Position numbers and translations under genes: made by a program. The notes beneath the pieces were generated by a model that was given only the letters and a program-made list of their open reading frames with translations, did no database searches and was not told the DNA's origin. Below, in pieces: positions 33,120-44,324 of a DNA stretch of 64,000 nucleotides; the stretch's first letter is position 1; each line of letters begins with the position of its first letter. The stretch lies in NCBI RefSeq assembly GCF_024139115.2, contig NC_085141.1, positions 394,529,124-394,593,123 on the forward strand, given 5' to 3'. This stretch comes from Armigeres subalbatus. Its lineage: Eukaryota; Arthropoda; Insecta; Diptera; Culicidae.

Positions 33120-34230
33120 GATCCGGATTCAGAATTTCTGCAATTTTTTCTTGGAATGCTCCTGAAAATCACTTAAGGAGTTTTTATTAGATTTCACCAG
33201 GATATTCTAACAGAAGACTCCGGAAATGCCGCCAATAATAATTTTGATTCTTATTCTTTGAATAATTGATTCGGAAGCTCCTCCTGACATTATTCCGGAA
33301 ATTTGTGCAGCAATTTTTCCGATAATTATGATTCCAGATATTTTTATAAAAATTTCTCAAATTCCAGGAACTTTTTTTTCTCCACAAATTTCTCGAGCAA
33401 CTTCTACGAAAGTAATCTAGAAATTCCTTAGGACATTTTACTAGGAATTCAAGACAAAATTTTCAGAACGACTTATCTGCTGTTGTAAACAAAGATTCTA
33501 ACGACGATTTGACGAATCTGATAGCTCTCCCACAAAAACAACACCATCAATAAGTAGGTGAAAGATTCCGCTACCTGTTGATGGTGTTGGTTTGCGTGGG
33601 AGAGCTATCAGATTCGCCAAATCGTGGTTTGAATCTTTGCTTACAAAAGCAGATAAGTCGTTTTGAAAATTTTGTCTTGAATTCTTCTGCAAAACTGTAT
33701 GAGTTTTTTTAGGTATACTTCACAAATTCATTCAGGAAATCGCTCAAAGAATTTCTACGCAAATTCAACCAGTAATTCGACTAGGAGTTCCTCCGAAAAT
33801 CTATTTAACAATTCCTCCCAAATTTACTCCAATAATTGCTCTGGAAGCTACCCCCGATATTACTCCAGAAATTCTTCCGGGAATTCCTCAAACAATCTCC
33901 CAGGAATTCCTCCAGAAATCCCCTCACCCCCGGTGTGCTTCCTAAAATTCCCCTCTGAATTTATCATAAAGATCCGGATCAGCTCCCCCGTAATTTTGTT
34001 GAAAATTCTTCCGGAATTGTTCCGAAAAAATTTCCAAAAATTTCTCCGGAAATTCTCTCATAAAATGTCCTGGAAATTTCTCTAGAAATTCATCATGAAA
34101 TTTCCCCAAGAATTCCTCTGAAAATTTCCCCCGAAGTTATTTCAGCTATTCTCCGGATTTGCGCAGGAAATGCATACCGCAATTGCGCTGGAAAATTCCT
34201 CAGGACAATTTTCTCGGAATTGTTACGAGC
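33120..34230. repeat. Degenerate aattcctcc/ccggaaatt minisatellite
   Basis: Imperfect units of roughly 24-30 bp rich in aattcctcc, ctccagaaatt and ccggaaatt recur across the interval, clearest at 33760-34130. Frames crossing it (for example 33699-34085) are repeat translations rich in Ser, Asn and Pro. A 240-bp fold-back insertion interrupts it at 33445-33684. Confidence 0.65.
33445..33684. mobile_element. Fold-back MITE, 240 bp
   Basis: Arms of about 105 bp start gaattcaagacaaaattttc on the left and end with the complement on the right. Matching inner segments include cgacttatctgct and cgaatctgatagctctccca. The loop is about 30 bp (around 33550-33580). Both ends are GAATTC, itself palindromic, so a duplicated GAATTC target cannot be distinguished from the element end. 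Confidence 0.75.
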
Positions 34231-34640
34231 TTCAATATGCATTCAATTATACTCATTACACTTTCCGGGAGGTCAACGGATATGGTAAGATAATTTTAAG
34301 ATATTCTGGGCATTCCGAACTATTCTTGAGATCGGGATATGTGATCTATAGCTGCAAAACAATCTTATAAAATATGGGTGCTGGTATATTCAACTGTAAT
34401 AATCAAATACATATAGTAACTTTGAGACAATTCTTAATGTCGGTGCCGATATATTGAAGCTTTGAGTGACGGAAACCCAAAGTAGCCAGTAGCACTATGT
34501 TTTGCCTTTTCGGCAATATAAAGCTATTTAAGCCAGGCTCTATAAGCCAGTATAAAGCATGTTTGCACTGTGACAGCGTTATTGTTGCACGTAGGGACTT
34601 TTTAAATGCTTATGTTTAACTGGAAAATGTACTGCTGTGC
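34231..34640. other. Degenerate flank of tandem array
   Basis: No gene. Phrases such as gatctatagctgcaa and gagtgacgga echo the 150-bp array that follows, so it may contain decayed units. Confidence 0.35.
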
Positions 34641-35165
34641 CTGTAGATCACATGTTGTGAACTCAAAGACGGTTTTGATGACCCAGGATGTCCCAAAACC
34701 ATCCAGACATGTTCCTTTATTTTCAGGAATTTATTATGGATATGGAGTACATATCCAAACTTAAAGCGACGAAAAAAGCTAGAATGGTGGCTGTAGATTG
34801 TACGTTCTGAACTCAACTACGGTTTGGATAACCCAGGATGTCCCAAAACCAACTTACTATGTCTCTTGGTCTTCTGGGATGTGTTATGGACGTGCTTGAA
34901 TACATATCCAAGTTTACAATGACGAGAAAAGCTAGTATCGTAGTGGATGACCCAGGATATCCCAAAACCATCAAATTATATTTCATGATCTTCATGAATA
35001 TGTTATGAATATGGTTGAATAGATATCCAGCTTGGAGCGACGAAAAAAATAAAGTGGAGGCTGTAGATCGCAAGTTCTGAGCTCAAGGATGGTTTGGATT
35101 ACAATCAAAATCACCTTACCTTCAGAAAAAATATTTTAGGCTCTTTTAGTTGAATGTATTCAACC

Positions 35166-35291
35166 GTCTAGGACAGTGAAGTATTCTCCATTTAATTCCA
35201 CCAATTATTTCGATATCTTTGCAGATACGTATCTGCAAAGATATCGAAATAATTGGTGGAATTAAATGGAGAATACTTAACTCGTCCTACA
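35166..35291. repeat. Palindrome family P, copy 1
   Basis: A nearly perfect palindrome centred at 35228/35229 (cagatac|gtatctg). Both arms contain ggtggaattaaatggagaat or its complement, then a taggac motif. It is preceded by ggctcttttagttgaatgta, which also precedes the copy at 59279. A half-copy lies at 38365-38405. Confidence 0.8.
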
Positions 35292-35339
35292 CCTTACCTT
35301 GTCATCTGGTCTTCTGCACACCTAAAATATTCATGTAAT

Positions 35340-35512
35340 TTTAGGTGTTGTGACGCTGACATATACGAGTGTCATTTTGACGCGAAGTTAGGTTATACTT
35401 AATTTTACATCACAACTTTATTGACAAAAAAGTGAAAGGGTTGGAACGAGAATCGAACATAAGCCCATAGAGTGAGAGCCCAACACGTCACCACTCAGCT
35501 ATCTTTGTTTCT
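35340..35512 (-). mobile_element. tRNA-like SINE head
   Basis: On the minus strand a Pol III A box TAGCTGAGTGG (35491-35501) and B box GTTCGATTCTC (35448-35458) lie 43 bp apart, as in tRNA-derived SINEs. The 3' boundary is uncertain and no target duplication was found. The cloverleaf is imperfect, so a working tRNA is unlikely. Confidence 0.45.
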
Positions 35513-36130
35513 TAAAAGAAGAGTGATCGCAGTAAAATTTGCACTGAACAAGTCATCGACTGCTTGTGCGTTAGGTGCGTCGTACCGGGTGCTATGTTTA
35601 GGTTCTGTGACATGTAATTTTAAATCATCTAACATTGAAAAATATACGATTCTGTTTATGTCATGTGTTTTTTTTTATTCAAATACGTCACCTGTAATAT
35701 TCATAATTTTTTGGTTTGTGGAATATGGTATGGACATAGTTGAATACATATCCAAGCTTGACCAAGTGGTGGCTGTAGATCGCAAGTTATGAACTCATTT
35801 GAATGACGGTTTGAATGACCCAGGATATCTCAAAACCATTTTACCATGTCTCATGGTCTTCTAGAGTATGTTATGGACATGGTGGAACACATATCCAAGT
35901 TTCTAGTGACGAAAAAATCTAGTTTCGGGGTTGTAGATCGCAAGTTTTGTACTCAAGGTCAGTTTGTATGACCCAGGATATCCCAAAACCATCTGACAGG
36001 AATATGTTATGGACATGGTACATGGAATACATATTCAAGCTTAAAGTGACGAAAAAGCTCACATTGTAACTGTAGATCGCAAGTTCCGGACTCAAGGACA
36101 GTTTGGGTAATCTAGTATATCCCGAAAAAA

Positions 36131-36673
36131 TATTTTTCAGCTTCTTTTGTTAGTTCTCCATTATAAATCGCGAAAACAAATGGAACATATCAAAGTTACT
36201 GCTTAATATCGCTTAGAAAAATTTTAGCCTGAAGGGTTAAAGTGCCCATTTTGCGCCAATTCCCTAGAGAATCGCACCGGTGATAAATCATTCTGCAAGC
36301 GCTTTTCATCGTCCATCTTGAGCCTTAACAAGGTAGCCTAAGGTAAAGTAGTCTAACAAACTTTCTACAGTTACCACATACAAAAAAAAACTATGTTGAT
36401 CAAATTTTGAAAAAAGTTAGTTAAAATAAAAAGTTTCGTTGGTTCTTTTTCGTAGAGAGTAGCGGAATATCAAAGAAGAAGTTTATCAGCTTTCGAATCA
36501 TAAGCTGGCTATCATATCTGAAATTGAAAGTATGAGCTTTTAAAATAAACTGTGGGCGTCAAATAGAAACTATGAAAAATGAAAGTGTAAACACTTTTAA
36601 ATTGATGAATAATAATTTTCATCTACAATTTTTAGTATTAATTGGGATAGTTTTGATCACCGCGTGACTTTAT
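36131..36673. other. No recognised gene
   Basis: AT-rich DNA without motif-bearing frames. Confidence 0.3.
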
Positions 36674-36892
36674 CGAAATTAATTTATTGACTTTTTTCGG
36701 TGATAATTATACTACTCAAAGCGAAAAGGAGTAGATGAAAGTAATGAAGATACAGATTCGATTGACAGTGCAAGGGAGCAGCAATTGCGAAATGAATAGA
36801 AACTGAAGATTAGCAGAGGGCCATATGAGAAAACTTTGAAAACGCTTTGAGTAGTATAATTATCACCGAAAAAGCCAATAAATTAATTTCGA
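36674..36892. repeat. 50-bp inverted repeat around a 119-bp spacer
   Basis: The left arm 36674-36723 and right arm 36843-36891 are complements with one substitution and one missing base. Both carry agtataattatcaccgaaaa or its complement. The element may be a small TIR transposon, but no flanking duplication is evident. Confidence 0.75.
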
Positions 36893-36904
36893 AAATTGTA
36901 AAAT

Positions 36905-37530
36905 CGGTAGCCCAAAACCGGAGACATGAATTCCGAGCAGCGGATCCCATCGCAAACACTTCATTCAAATACTATAGGGGAAGAGGCCAAAAACGCCCCC
37001 GATGCAAAACGCCTTTTGTGGTTTCCCTCATATTTACCGTCATTAATATGTCCGTAACAAAATTAGATCTAAAATTATGTAGGATAGGCGAAGAAAGTTT
37101 CAAAATAGTGCATGGGAGGGTCGGAAAAACGAAAATTTCCACATTTTGAAGAAACATCTAACATTTTGGCGAGGCAAAACGCCCTAGTGGCAATAACCTA
37201 CAAAGTACTTGCGTCTCCACGGACTATCCATACTAGAATGCTGATTCGCCGACGCGTGGTACTTTGTTCCCTAAAACCGCCAGCTGAAAGGCGTTTTGCC
37301 TCATGAGTTTTCCGGCAACAAAATATCACCACTTTTTGAAATGTGAATATTATCAATATGATTGAGATTTTGACAATTTTTGAATGGCATCAACTAGCTA
37401 TCTTGTTTAACTGGTGCATAATGTAAAAATACCCATGAATAGCGTTACAAATAAGGCAATAGATCAGTGTTTGCTTAGCTAGGGCATATTGCCCCCTTCC
37501 CCTATCTACTATGGCGGAGGGAGAAAAAGC
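36905..37530 (+). pseudogene. RTE endonuclease fragment split by a TA-inserted element
   Basis: Translation at 36917-36974 gives HEFRAADPIANTSFKY, close to EFRAVDPTTNTAFKY in the RTE element at 1-2 kb. The next residues expected there (NIYHSGG) reappear as IYYGGG at about 37505-37522, after a 526-bp insertion. Removing the insertion and one TA restores the frame. Beyond GGGRKS the similarity is lost. The fragment is only about 75 bp in total. Confidence 0.55.
36977..37502. mobile_element. 526-bp TIR element with TA target duplication
   Basis: The ends GGGGAAGAGGCCAAAAACGC (36977) and, inverted, GGGGAAGGGGGCAATATGCC (37502) are flanked by TA at 36975-36976 and 37503-37504. Internal motifs aaaacgcc and ggcgttttg recur on both strands. 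No transposase was found. The TA duplication suggests a Tc1/mariner-related family. Confidence 0.65.
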
Positions 37531-38340
37531 TTGTTTCGCCCTGTTATTGGTACAAAAAGCCCCCATTCCGCTATCAACGATAATGGTCCATGGCTTGTAA
37601 CCTTTGCTGCTGCTAGAGATTTGGCAATCAGCAGTAGCGGAAATATGTTTAAAATGTGCCGGTTGGGTAAAATGCGCCACTACCTTTTCTTGGTTTATAA
37701 CTCAAATTTGGTCTCAAAATCGTAAAGCGGCTGAAGCAAATAAACATTTGTAATCCATCACATGAAAAATCTTATTTTAACACTATGTATTCTTCTGTTT
37801 TGGATCGTTTGTATCGTTTATTTTTGATAAAAGATCTCAATTTTGGAATAAAATCGTTTTCTTGTCAAACTGTTGGTTTTGCATGAGAATTTTTGGACCA
37901 TACACCCAACCAGCCACTGTTATATTTTCAAACAATGCTGTGCCACCAACGCTGGATGAGCTGTAGAACTACCAACGCTGGATGAGGTTTCAAATTAGCT
38001 GAAAAACAGTGAAGCTGGTAGAAAGAATAGAATCTCGGCTGAGCTTCTCAAACTTGTAAGTGTGCAGCAGCACTAATTTATCCACCACATTATTTCGAAA
38101 ATATGAAAGGACTAATAACTGCCAACCAGCCTGCCCGTTGGACAGCCTCATATTCCCGATCTATAAGGAAGGGCGCAGTTCAGAGTGTCCTATTACAGAG
38201 GTCTTTCAGAACACGTCTTTCTGAAATTCCCAGAATTCAATCATATATTAATAAATTCTGTCGCATATTCTATTTAACAGAGTAAACAGAAGTCGGGTCA
38301 AGTACGAGATACGGAACACAGTCTTACAGTTGAGGTCGAA
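37531..38340. other. No recognised gene
   Basis: Nothing supported beyond short frames. The phrase accaacgctggatgag is repeated at 37947 and 37971. Confidence 0.3.
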
Positions 38341-38364
38341 ATAGGTATCTGTTAAGATTATAAC

Positions 38365-38405
38365 GTGGTGGAATTAAATGGAATAGTACTAAACTCGTCT
38401 GAAGA
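38365..38405 (+). repeat. Palindrome family P, half copy
   Basis: gtggtggaattaaatggaat and aaactcgtctgaagac match one arm of the palindromes at 35166 and 59279. The opposite arm is missing. Confidence 0.55.
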
Positions 38406-38450
38406 CAGTATACTAAAATATTTTAAAATCATTTCCATATTTTGTAAAGC

Positions 38451-39826
38451 CCCTGGAGTTGACCAACTACCAGGAGGTTTGGGAGGATGAGGTTCTGCCG
38501 CAGGAGTGGACAGAAGGTGTCGTGTGTACCATCTACAAAATGGGCGATAAGCTGGATAGTAGCAACTACCGCGCAATCACATTGCTGAACGCCGCCTACT
38601 CTCCCAAATTTTCCGCCACCGACTAACACCAATTGCAAGAGAGGCAGTCGTGGACAGTACCAGGCGGGATTTATGGGTGAACGTTCTACCACAGACCAGC
38701 TGTTCGCCGTACGTCAGGTATTGCAGAAATGCAGCGACTAAGACGTGCCCACACTTCATGTATTTAGCGACTTCAAAGCCGCATATGGTACAATCGAGCG
38801 GGACCAGCTATGGCAGCTAATGCGCAAAACGGATTTCCGGATAAACTGATACGGTTGATCAAGGCGACGATGGATCAGGTGATGTGCGTATGTTCGAGTT
38901 TAAGGGGCATTCTCGAGTCCCTTCGAAACGCGTAGAGGGTTATGGCAAGGTGGTGGTCTTTCGTGTCTGCTATTCAACATCGCTTTGGTACGAGTGGTAC
39001 GATTTTCACGAAGTCCGTCCAGCTATTTGGTTTCGCCAGCGACATTGATATCATGCCACGTAACTTTGAAAGGTTATAGGAAGCCTACATCAGACTGGAA
39101 AGCGAAGCTAAACAGATTGGACTAGTCATCAACACGTTGAAGGCGAAGTACATGATAGGAAGAGGCTCAAGAGAGCTCAATGTAAGCCCACCACGATTTT
39201 TTATCGGTGGTGACGAAATCGAGGTGGTTGAAGAATTCGTGTATTTGGGCTCACTGGTGACCACCGATAACGATACCAGCAGAGAAATTCGGAGACGCAT
39301 CACGGCAGGAAATCGTACGCAAACGCTTCGATCGAATAGAGCTCGCCGCCGTACCAAACTGACTATCTACAAAACGCTTATTAGACCGGTAGTTCTCTAC
39401 GGACACGAGACCTGGACGATGCTCGTGGAGGGCCAACGCGCACTGGGAGTATTCGAAAGGAAAGTGCTGCATACCATCTATGGTGGGGTGCAGATGGCGG
39501 ACGGTACGTGGAGGAGGCGAATGAACCACGAATTGCATCAGCTGTTGGAAGAACCATCCATCGTTCACACCGCAAAAATCGGAAGACTACGGTGGGCCGG
39601 ACACGTAGCCAGAATGTTGGACAGTAGTCCGGTGAAAATGGTTCTCTACAACGATCCGACGGGAACAAGAAGGCGAGGTGCGTAGCGGGCAAGGTGGATC
39701 GATCAGGTGGAGGACGATTTGCGGACCCTCCGCAGACTGCGTGGTTGGCGAAGTGCAGCCATGGACCAAGCTGAATGGAGAAGACTTTTATGTATTGCAC
39801 AGGCCACTCCGGCCTTAGTCTGGTAA
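38451..39826 (+). pseudogene. RTE reverse transcriptase, C-terminal part
   Basis: RT motifs in order: VWEDEVLPQEW, NYRAITLLNA, YQAGFMGERSTTDQLFA, FSDFKAAYGTIERDQLW, then FGFASDIDIM where FADD is expected. A long clean frame from 39137 contains EEFVYLGSLVTTDND, LIRPVVLYGHETW and KIGRLRWAGHVARM, the usual C-terminal signature. A stop at 39685 separates this from RARWIDQVEDDLRTLRRL and the final PALVW. In-frame breaks also lie near 38600, 38740, 38850 and 38940. The FADD to FASD change removes a catalytic Asp, so the enzyme would be dead even without the frameshifts. Confidence 0.82.
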
Positions 39827-39835
39827 TAAAAAAAG
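38451..39835 (+). mobile_element. RTE-clade retrotransposon, 5'-truncated 3' half
   Basis: It starts inside the RT domain (GVDQLPGG) and runs through the RT and C-terminal region to a stop (39824-39826) and a short A-rich end, taataaaaaaagattaa. Truncation at the 5' side is normal for target-primed insertion. The orientation is opposite to the RTE copy at 1-2 kb. Confidence 0.85.
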
Positions 39836-40058
39836 ATTAAATTTGATTGACGGTATTAGATATATTTTTTGACTAACATCTTCTCATCGTTCCCAAATGA
39901 AACTTCTATTCAAAAGCATATTATTAAGAAATAAAGTTATAACTTAAGATGCTACCGAATTGTACAGTGCTTCCGTCACCAAGCGATAATGATTTAGTTA
40001 TTCTTTTCTTTTCATTTCTCATGTGAAATTTTTGGCCCTGATTAGGATCGATTAACTT
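39836..40058. other. Spacer
   Basis: AT-rich, with nothing recognised. Confidence 0.3.
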
Positions 40059-40380
40059 TTAACACCCAAAAGGCCAAGCTCTTTGAGAAAGCGATTTTGA
40101 TTTTGAAAAATCATAACTTTTTATTTTTGTCCAATCTTGATGAAATTTTGACACAAGGTCCAATTTTTATTCTAGTTTTGGCTGCACATTGAGTTTTTCG
40201 GAATTTCTGGATAGTTCCGGGGTATTTCGCCAGTAACTCAATTTTTCTCCATGGAACCCATAACAAACAGTATAAAACAATATTGCCACACTAAAAACGA
40301 GTCTCATAGCGATTTTTCCGAAAGTTATTCTTCCATACGAACATCTCCAGGAAGCTTCCAAATGTCCCCTGTAAAAGGGA

Positions 40381-41215
40381 CAATTTCGATTTTGCTCCGA
40401 AACATGTCGTGCGACGGCTCTTTCTTCACAATTTTTCATGAATATACTCGCTGTTGTTATAAAAGTGGTCGATGGTCAGTTTGGCCACACTTGTGACACC
40501 GGAATGCCCCAGGGAACCTGTAAAGGGGACAATTTCGATTTTGCTCCGAAACATGTCGTGTGACGGCTCTTTCTTCACAATTTTTCATGAATATACTCGC
40601 TGTTGTTATAAAAGTGGTCTATGGTCAGTTTGGCCACTCTTGTGGCACCCGGAATGCCCCCAGGGAACCTGTATAGGGGACAATTTCGATTTTGCTCCGA
40701 AACATGTCGTGCGACGGCTCTTTCTTCACAATTTTTCATGAATATACTCGCTGTTGTTATAAAAGTGGTCTATGGTCAGTTTGGCCACTCTTGTGGCACC
40801 CGGAATGCCCCCAGGGAACCTGTAAATGGGACAATTTCGATTTTGCTCCGAAACATGTCGTGCGACGGCTCTTTCTTCACAATTTTTCATGAATATACTC
40901 GCTGTTGTTATAAAAGTGGTCTCTGGTCAGTTTGGGCACTCTCGTGACACCCAGAATACCCCAAAGGAACATTTAATTGGGACAATTTCGATTTTGCTCC
41001 GAAACATGTCGTGCGACGGCTCTTTCTTCACAATTTTTTATGAATATACTCGCTGTTGTTATAAAAGTGGTCGATGGTCACACCCGGAATGCTCCCAAGG
41101 AACATTTAAATGGGACAATTTCGATCCTTCTCCGAAACATGTCGTGTGATGGCTCTTTCTTCACAATTTGTTTTGAATAGATTCGCAATTCTTATAAAAG
41201 GTGGTCATTGGTCAG
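40381..41215 (+). repeat. Six tandem ~151-bp units (left arm)
   Basis: Unit starts (caatttcgat) lie at 40381, 40530, 40681, 40832, 40983 and 41116, giving spacings of 149, 151, 151, 151 and 133. The core aaacatgtcgtgcgacggct is conserved in all but a few positions. Because 151 is one more than a multiple of three, frames drift through all three phases, producing several overlapping frames of 66-108 codons that repeat the same peptide. These are not genes. Confidence 0.9.
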
Positions 41216-41224
41216 TTCGGCCAC

Positions 41225-41700
41225 TTTGTTCAGAATCGCAAACGTATTATTTTCAGAATCCTAAATAAATTCTGTTCAGAAAACCATTCGATTTTTTTTT
41301 TCAGAATCGCAAAAAGATTCTGTTAGGAACCTTCAACGGGTTCTATTCAGAATATCAAACGGATTGGGATCCGAATTCCTAACAAATTATGTTCTGAATC
41401 TAAACGGACTCTGTTCAGAATTCTGTACAAATTCCTCTCAAAATCTCAACCGAAATTATGTTCAGAGTTACGAACGGATTCTCTTTAGAACTCCAATCCA
41501 AACGGATTCTCTTTGAAATTTTGAATCCCGAACAGATTTGTTTCAGAATCTCAAATAGAGTCTGTTTAGAATTCCAGACGGATTTAGTTAAGAATCTCCA
41601 ACGAATTTTGCTCATAATCTTGAGTGGATGCTTCTTGAAACTCGATCCGATGCTAATCAGGATCCCAATAGGGGTGTTCTCAGAATTTCACCCTAGTTTT
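41225..41700. repeat. Degenerate ~27-bp minisatellite
   Basis: Units around ttcagaatc...aaacggattctg recur about every 25-30 bp. Frames through it (41415-41615 minus, 41458-41724 plus) are repeat translations. Confidence 0.65.
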
Positions 41701-42165
41701 ATACGACAAGTTATTGGGCATTAGGCCTCTATCATAGAAACATAAGATCGAAATTACATAATCGCTCACCTGAGCCCTAAGGTGCTATGGCGAAAAAAAC
41801 AATTTCTCGTGTCTGTCTGCTACTGCAAAAAATGTACTATAGACCTGGGTGCTGCTGAAAGAGTCGTCTTTTTGCTTTCAAGCGAGTGAAGGGGTATTTT
41901 GAAAATATTCCCATGAGCCAAAATGTTTTGCAGTTACTTAGTTGTCAAAAATTCTCGCTCTTAAGATTTATCTTTTCATGCTGCATGACTGCTGCTATAG
42001 ACTAAAAACCAGCTATGGCGATAAAACCTGTAGAAATAATGTCCTCACAAGTACATAATTTATTTGAAGAAGATTTACAGGAATAAAATATGTTGTCCAA
42101 ATACACAATATTCTGTAATATGTAATATAGACTGAAAAACAAATGCTGTAATAATAAGTTCAAGT
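41701..42165. other. No recognised gene
   Basis: Loop DNA of the fold-back element; no motif seen. Confidence 0.3.
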
Positions 42166-43070
42166 TCATGAAAAGTTAGTACGTATTTAAAACCCCAACT
42201 CGATTTTCCAGCAGTCAGTTCAGCGGATACGGGCATCGAGGTTTTTATTAACTAATTGCTTGAAAAGGTACTTCCGTTGCATGCAGTTTATCCTCCAACG
42301 GTATTCGAAATTCGAGGCTTTCAATTATTACGGAGAAAAAGAATAATTTGGATAGCTTCGTGGAAATAACGCGCAGAGGGAAATCCCCGCATAGAACAAA
42401 TCACACATAGTGTGCGTTGAATGCAGTTCAAACATAACAACAAATCAGCTGCCGTGAAGTCCAATGATTTGACGTACACAGACATGAAAAGATTGAATAA
42501 TAATTAGTACCTGGCTGAAGAGGCAACTAACCCGAAACGCATTGGACTTTTTGTTTGAGGTGCCAATGTATGCTGGAGTTGATGTACGATGTACGCGGAG
42601 CTACAGAGCTCATTTTCAAACCCAATCCCATCCTAAACCATCCCAACAACTTGCATTGACCAGAGGACGGTTTGTCAAATCCTTGGGCATAGTTCCTGCG
42701 GCCCGAAAACTCGTAAACTTTAAATATAACTGATTTTTTTTCTGTTCGGCAAGACATCGTTTTATGTGCAGTAAAATATTTTTTGGAATTGTTCATTTCG
42801 CGTTGAATGAATCAGGACGAAATGTCATAAATAAATATAAACATAACATTGCAAATTTCACAATAGCTGCCTTTGATCATTTACCAGGAAAATATTCAGT
42901 GGAGGCGCTTTGAATTATCCTGGATTCCAAATTTTTCTTGCAATGCGTAATATCTGCAGGGTAACATTAATTATGTTTTATTTCTGAGACTACTGTTGGT
43001 AGCGAGGACTAAATACGATATATCGTAAACCGTAACACACTACGTCAAAGTGATTACCGTGTTAAGGGAA
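42166..43070 (+). repeat. Dispersed repeat related to 4.4-4.64 kb
   Basis: The first block (42166-42240) and last block (42955-43020) match 4431-4490 and 4568-4625. The middle 700 bp has no partner there. An 89-codon minus-strand frame (42527-42796) is unassigned. Confidence 0.45.
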
Positions 43071-43087
43071 AAAATATATGTATGTAT

Positions 43088-44316
43088 TAGGGTGGTCTAA
43101 CCGGTAGTACCGAAACCGGTAATACCGGTATTACCGGCCAATTTTGGGTACCGAAAATACCGGTATTAGAGACGGAAAATACCGGTATTTTCGGTATTTC
43201 AAATTTTGCTGTCAGTCTAAAAATCTAGAATAATTTTCACCTACTTTTATCAGCTCAACTGCCTTTAATCGCATATATGTTTTATATAAACAGGAAATTC
43301 AGCAGTAAAGCAATAAAGAGAATAAAATACAACAATTAAATGCGCGCATGAGTAACTTTGCCCAAGTAAGCATCATTGACGAAGTTTACGCTACAACAAA
43401 AATCGATCAACATCGCCATTAATCATACCTGTTGCTTTATTTTCTTAGCCACCTGTCAAACTGCGAATGACTTTTTCTTCAATGAACAAAGTTTTTATCG
43501 TCGAGAATTTTCCCGCAATGTATGAAATTGTGAAAAAGGTACGAGCCGACGATCGGTACTCGTAAAACATAACCTTATATGTTATGGCAAAAAACCATTC
43601 GAAAATACTTATACTCTTCATTATGCCACCTAATGAATGAGGCCATAGCAGAAAGCTAATAACATTCATAAGTTAATGAAAAGTATAAGTTTTGGAAGCT
43701 ATGTGGCTAATGCGATGTATAAGTGTTTTCTTATACATGCCATTAAGCGCCTGCTTTGGAAAAAAATTCTTAGAATTCTTATTAATAACAACATTAAATT
43801 TTTTTACGTGTACGAAGAAGATCCCTCTATGATTTTTTTCTGGTTTATCGGGTAAATAACAACTTGTAAAGAGACTGTAGCAGAGTAAAACACTTGCGTT
43901 GCTGGTGGCAAATACGTTGACGCTAGGATCCTTGCATACAATCCATAAGGAATTTTCCTACTTGACACTGATTTTCGACAGTCTTGGAACAATTCGTCCT
44001 ACTTCGGTTGAACCGAGAGAGGGCATTCTCAGTAGTTGTCAACATTGCTGACAAAATCCAATGCGGTTTGGGAGATGAGTCGCTCAGTATGTAATATCTA
44101 CTTATGTTTCGCATTGCCAAGCTCAACAAGCAATGATTTTAACATTTGAAGTTTGTCAACAAATATTGTTTTTCATCCAAAAGTCCAAAACAAACGTTTT
44201 TCTTCTACTATCTGAAATTTTCACAAAAACCGGTATTCTACCGGTATTACCGGCATTGACTCCATCAAATACCGAATACCGGTATTTGACAAAAATGGCC
44301 AATACCGACCACCCTA
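43088..44316 (-). mobile_element. hAT-type transposon, 1229 bp, degenerate
   Basis: The termini TAGGGTGGTC (43088) and GACCACCCTA (44316) are flanked by the exact 8-bp duplication gtatgtat at 43080-43087 and 44317-44324. Subterminal regions are packed with ataccggtatt-type palindromic motifs on both sides. On the minus strand at about 43860-43930 a frame reads LASTYLPPATQVFYSATVS, loosely like the C-terminal dimerisation region of hAT transposases. The rest of the coding region is gone. It lies in the loop of the fold-back element. Confidence 0.78.
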
Positions 44317-44324
44317 GTATGTAT

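Larger units (their letters stand above)
34641..36130. repeat. Tandem array of a ~150-bp unit, interrupted
   Basis: Units start near ctgtagatcgcaagtt and contain gacccaggatatcccaaaac, tgttatggacatgg, acatatccaag and gtgacgaaaaa. Starts lie at 34641, 34791, about 34935 (shortened), 35061, 35772, 35930 and 36069, spacings mostly 139-158 bp. The array is interrupted at about 35115-35730 by a palindrome and a SINE-like sequence. Short frames in it are repeat translations. Confidence 0.8.

Noticed and set aside
33699..34085. 128-codon Ser/Asn/Pro-rich frame
   Set aside because: Translation of a degenerate aattcctcc minisatellite.
35448..35501. tRNA gene on the minus strand
   Set aside because: A and B boxes are present, but the anticodon and acceptor arms do not pair well; more likely SINE-derived.
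36847..37149. 100-codon plus-strand frame
   Set aside because: It spans one arm of an inverted repeat, a scrap of RTE endonuclease and part of a TIR element.
40472..41180. Several overlapping frames of 66-108 codons with a repeated peptide (MSCDGSFFTIFHEYTRCCYK)
   Set aside because: They are translations of the ~151-bp tandem units in drifting phase; the same happens on the inverted arm at 44717-45534.
40381..41215. CRISPR-like regular spacing
   Set aside because: The units are contiguous 150-bp repeats without unique spacers, in a eukaryotic context.
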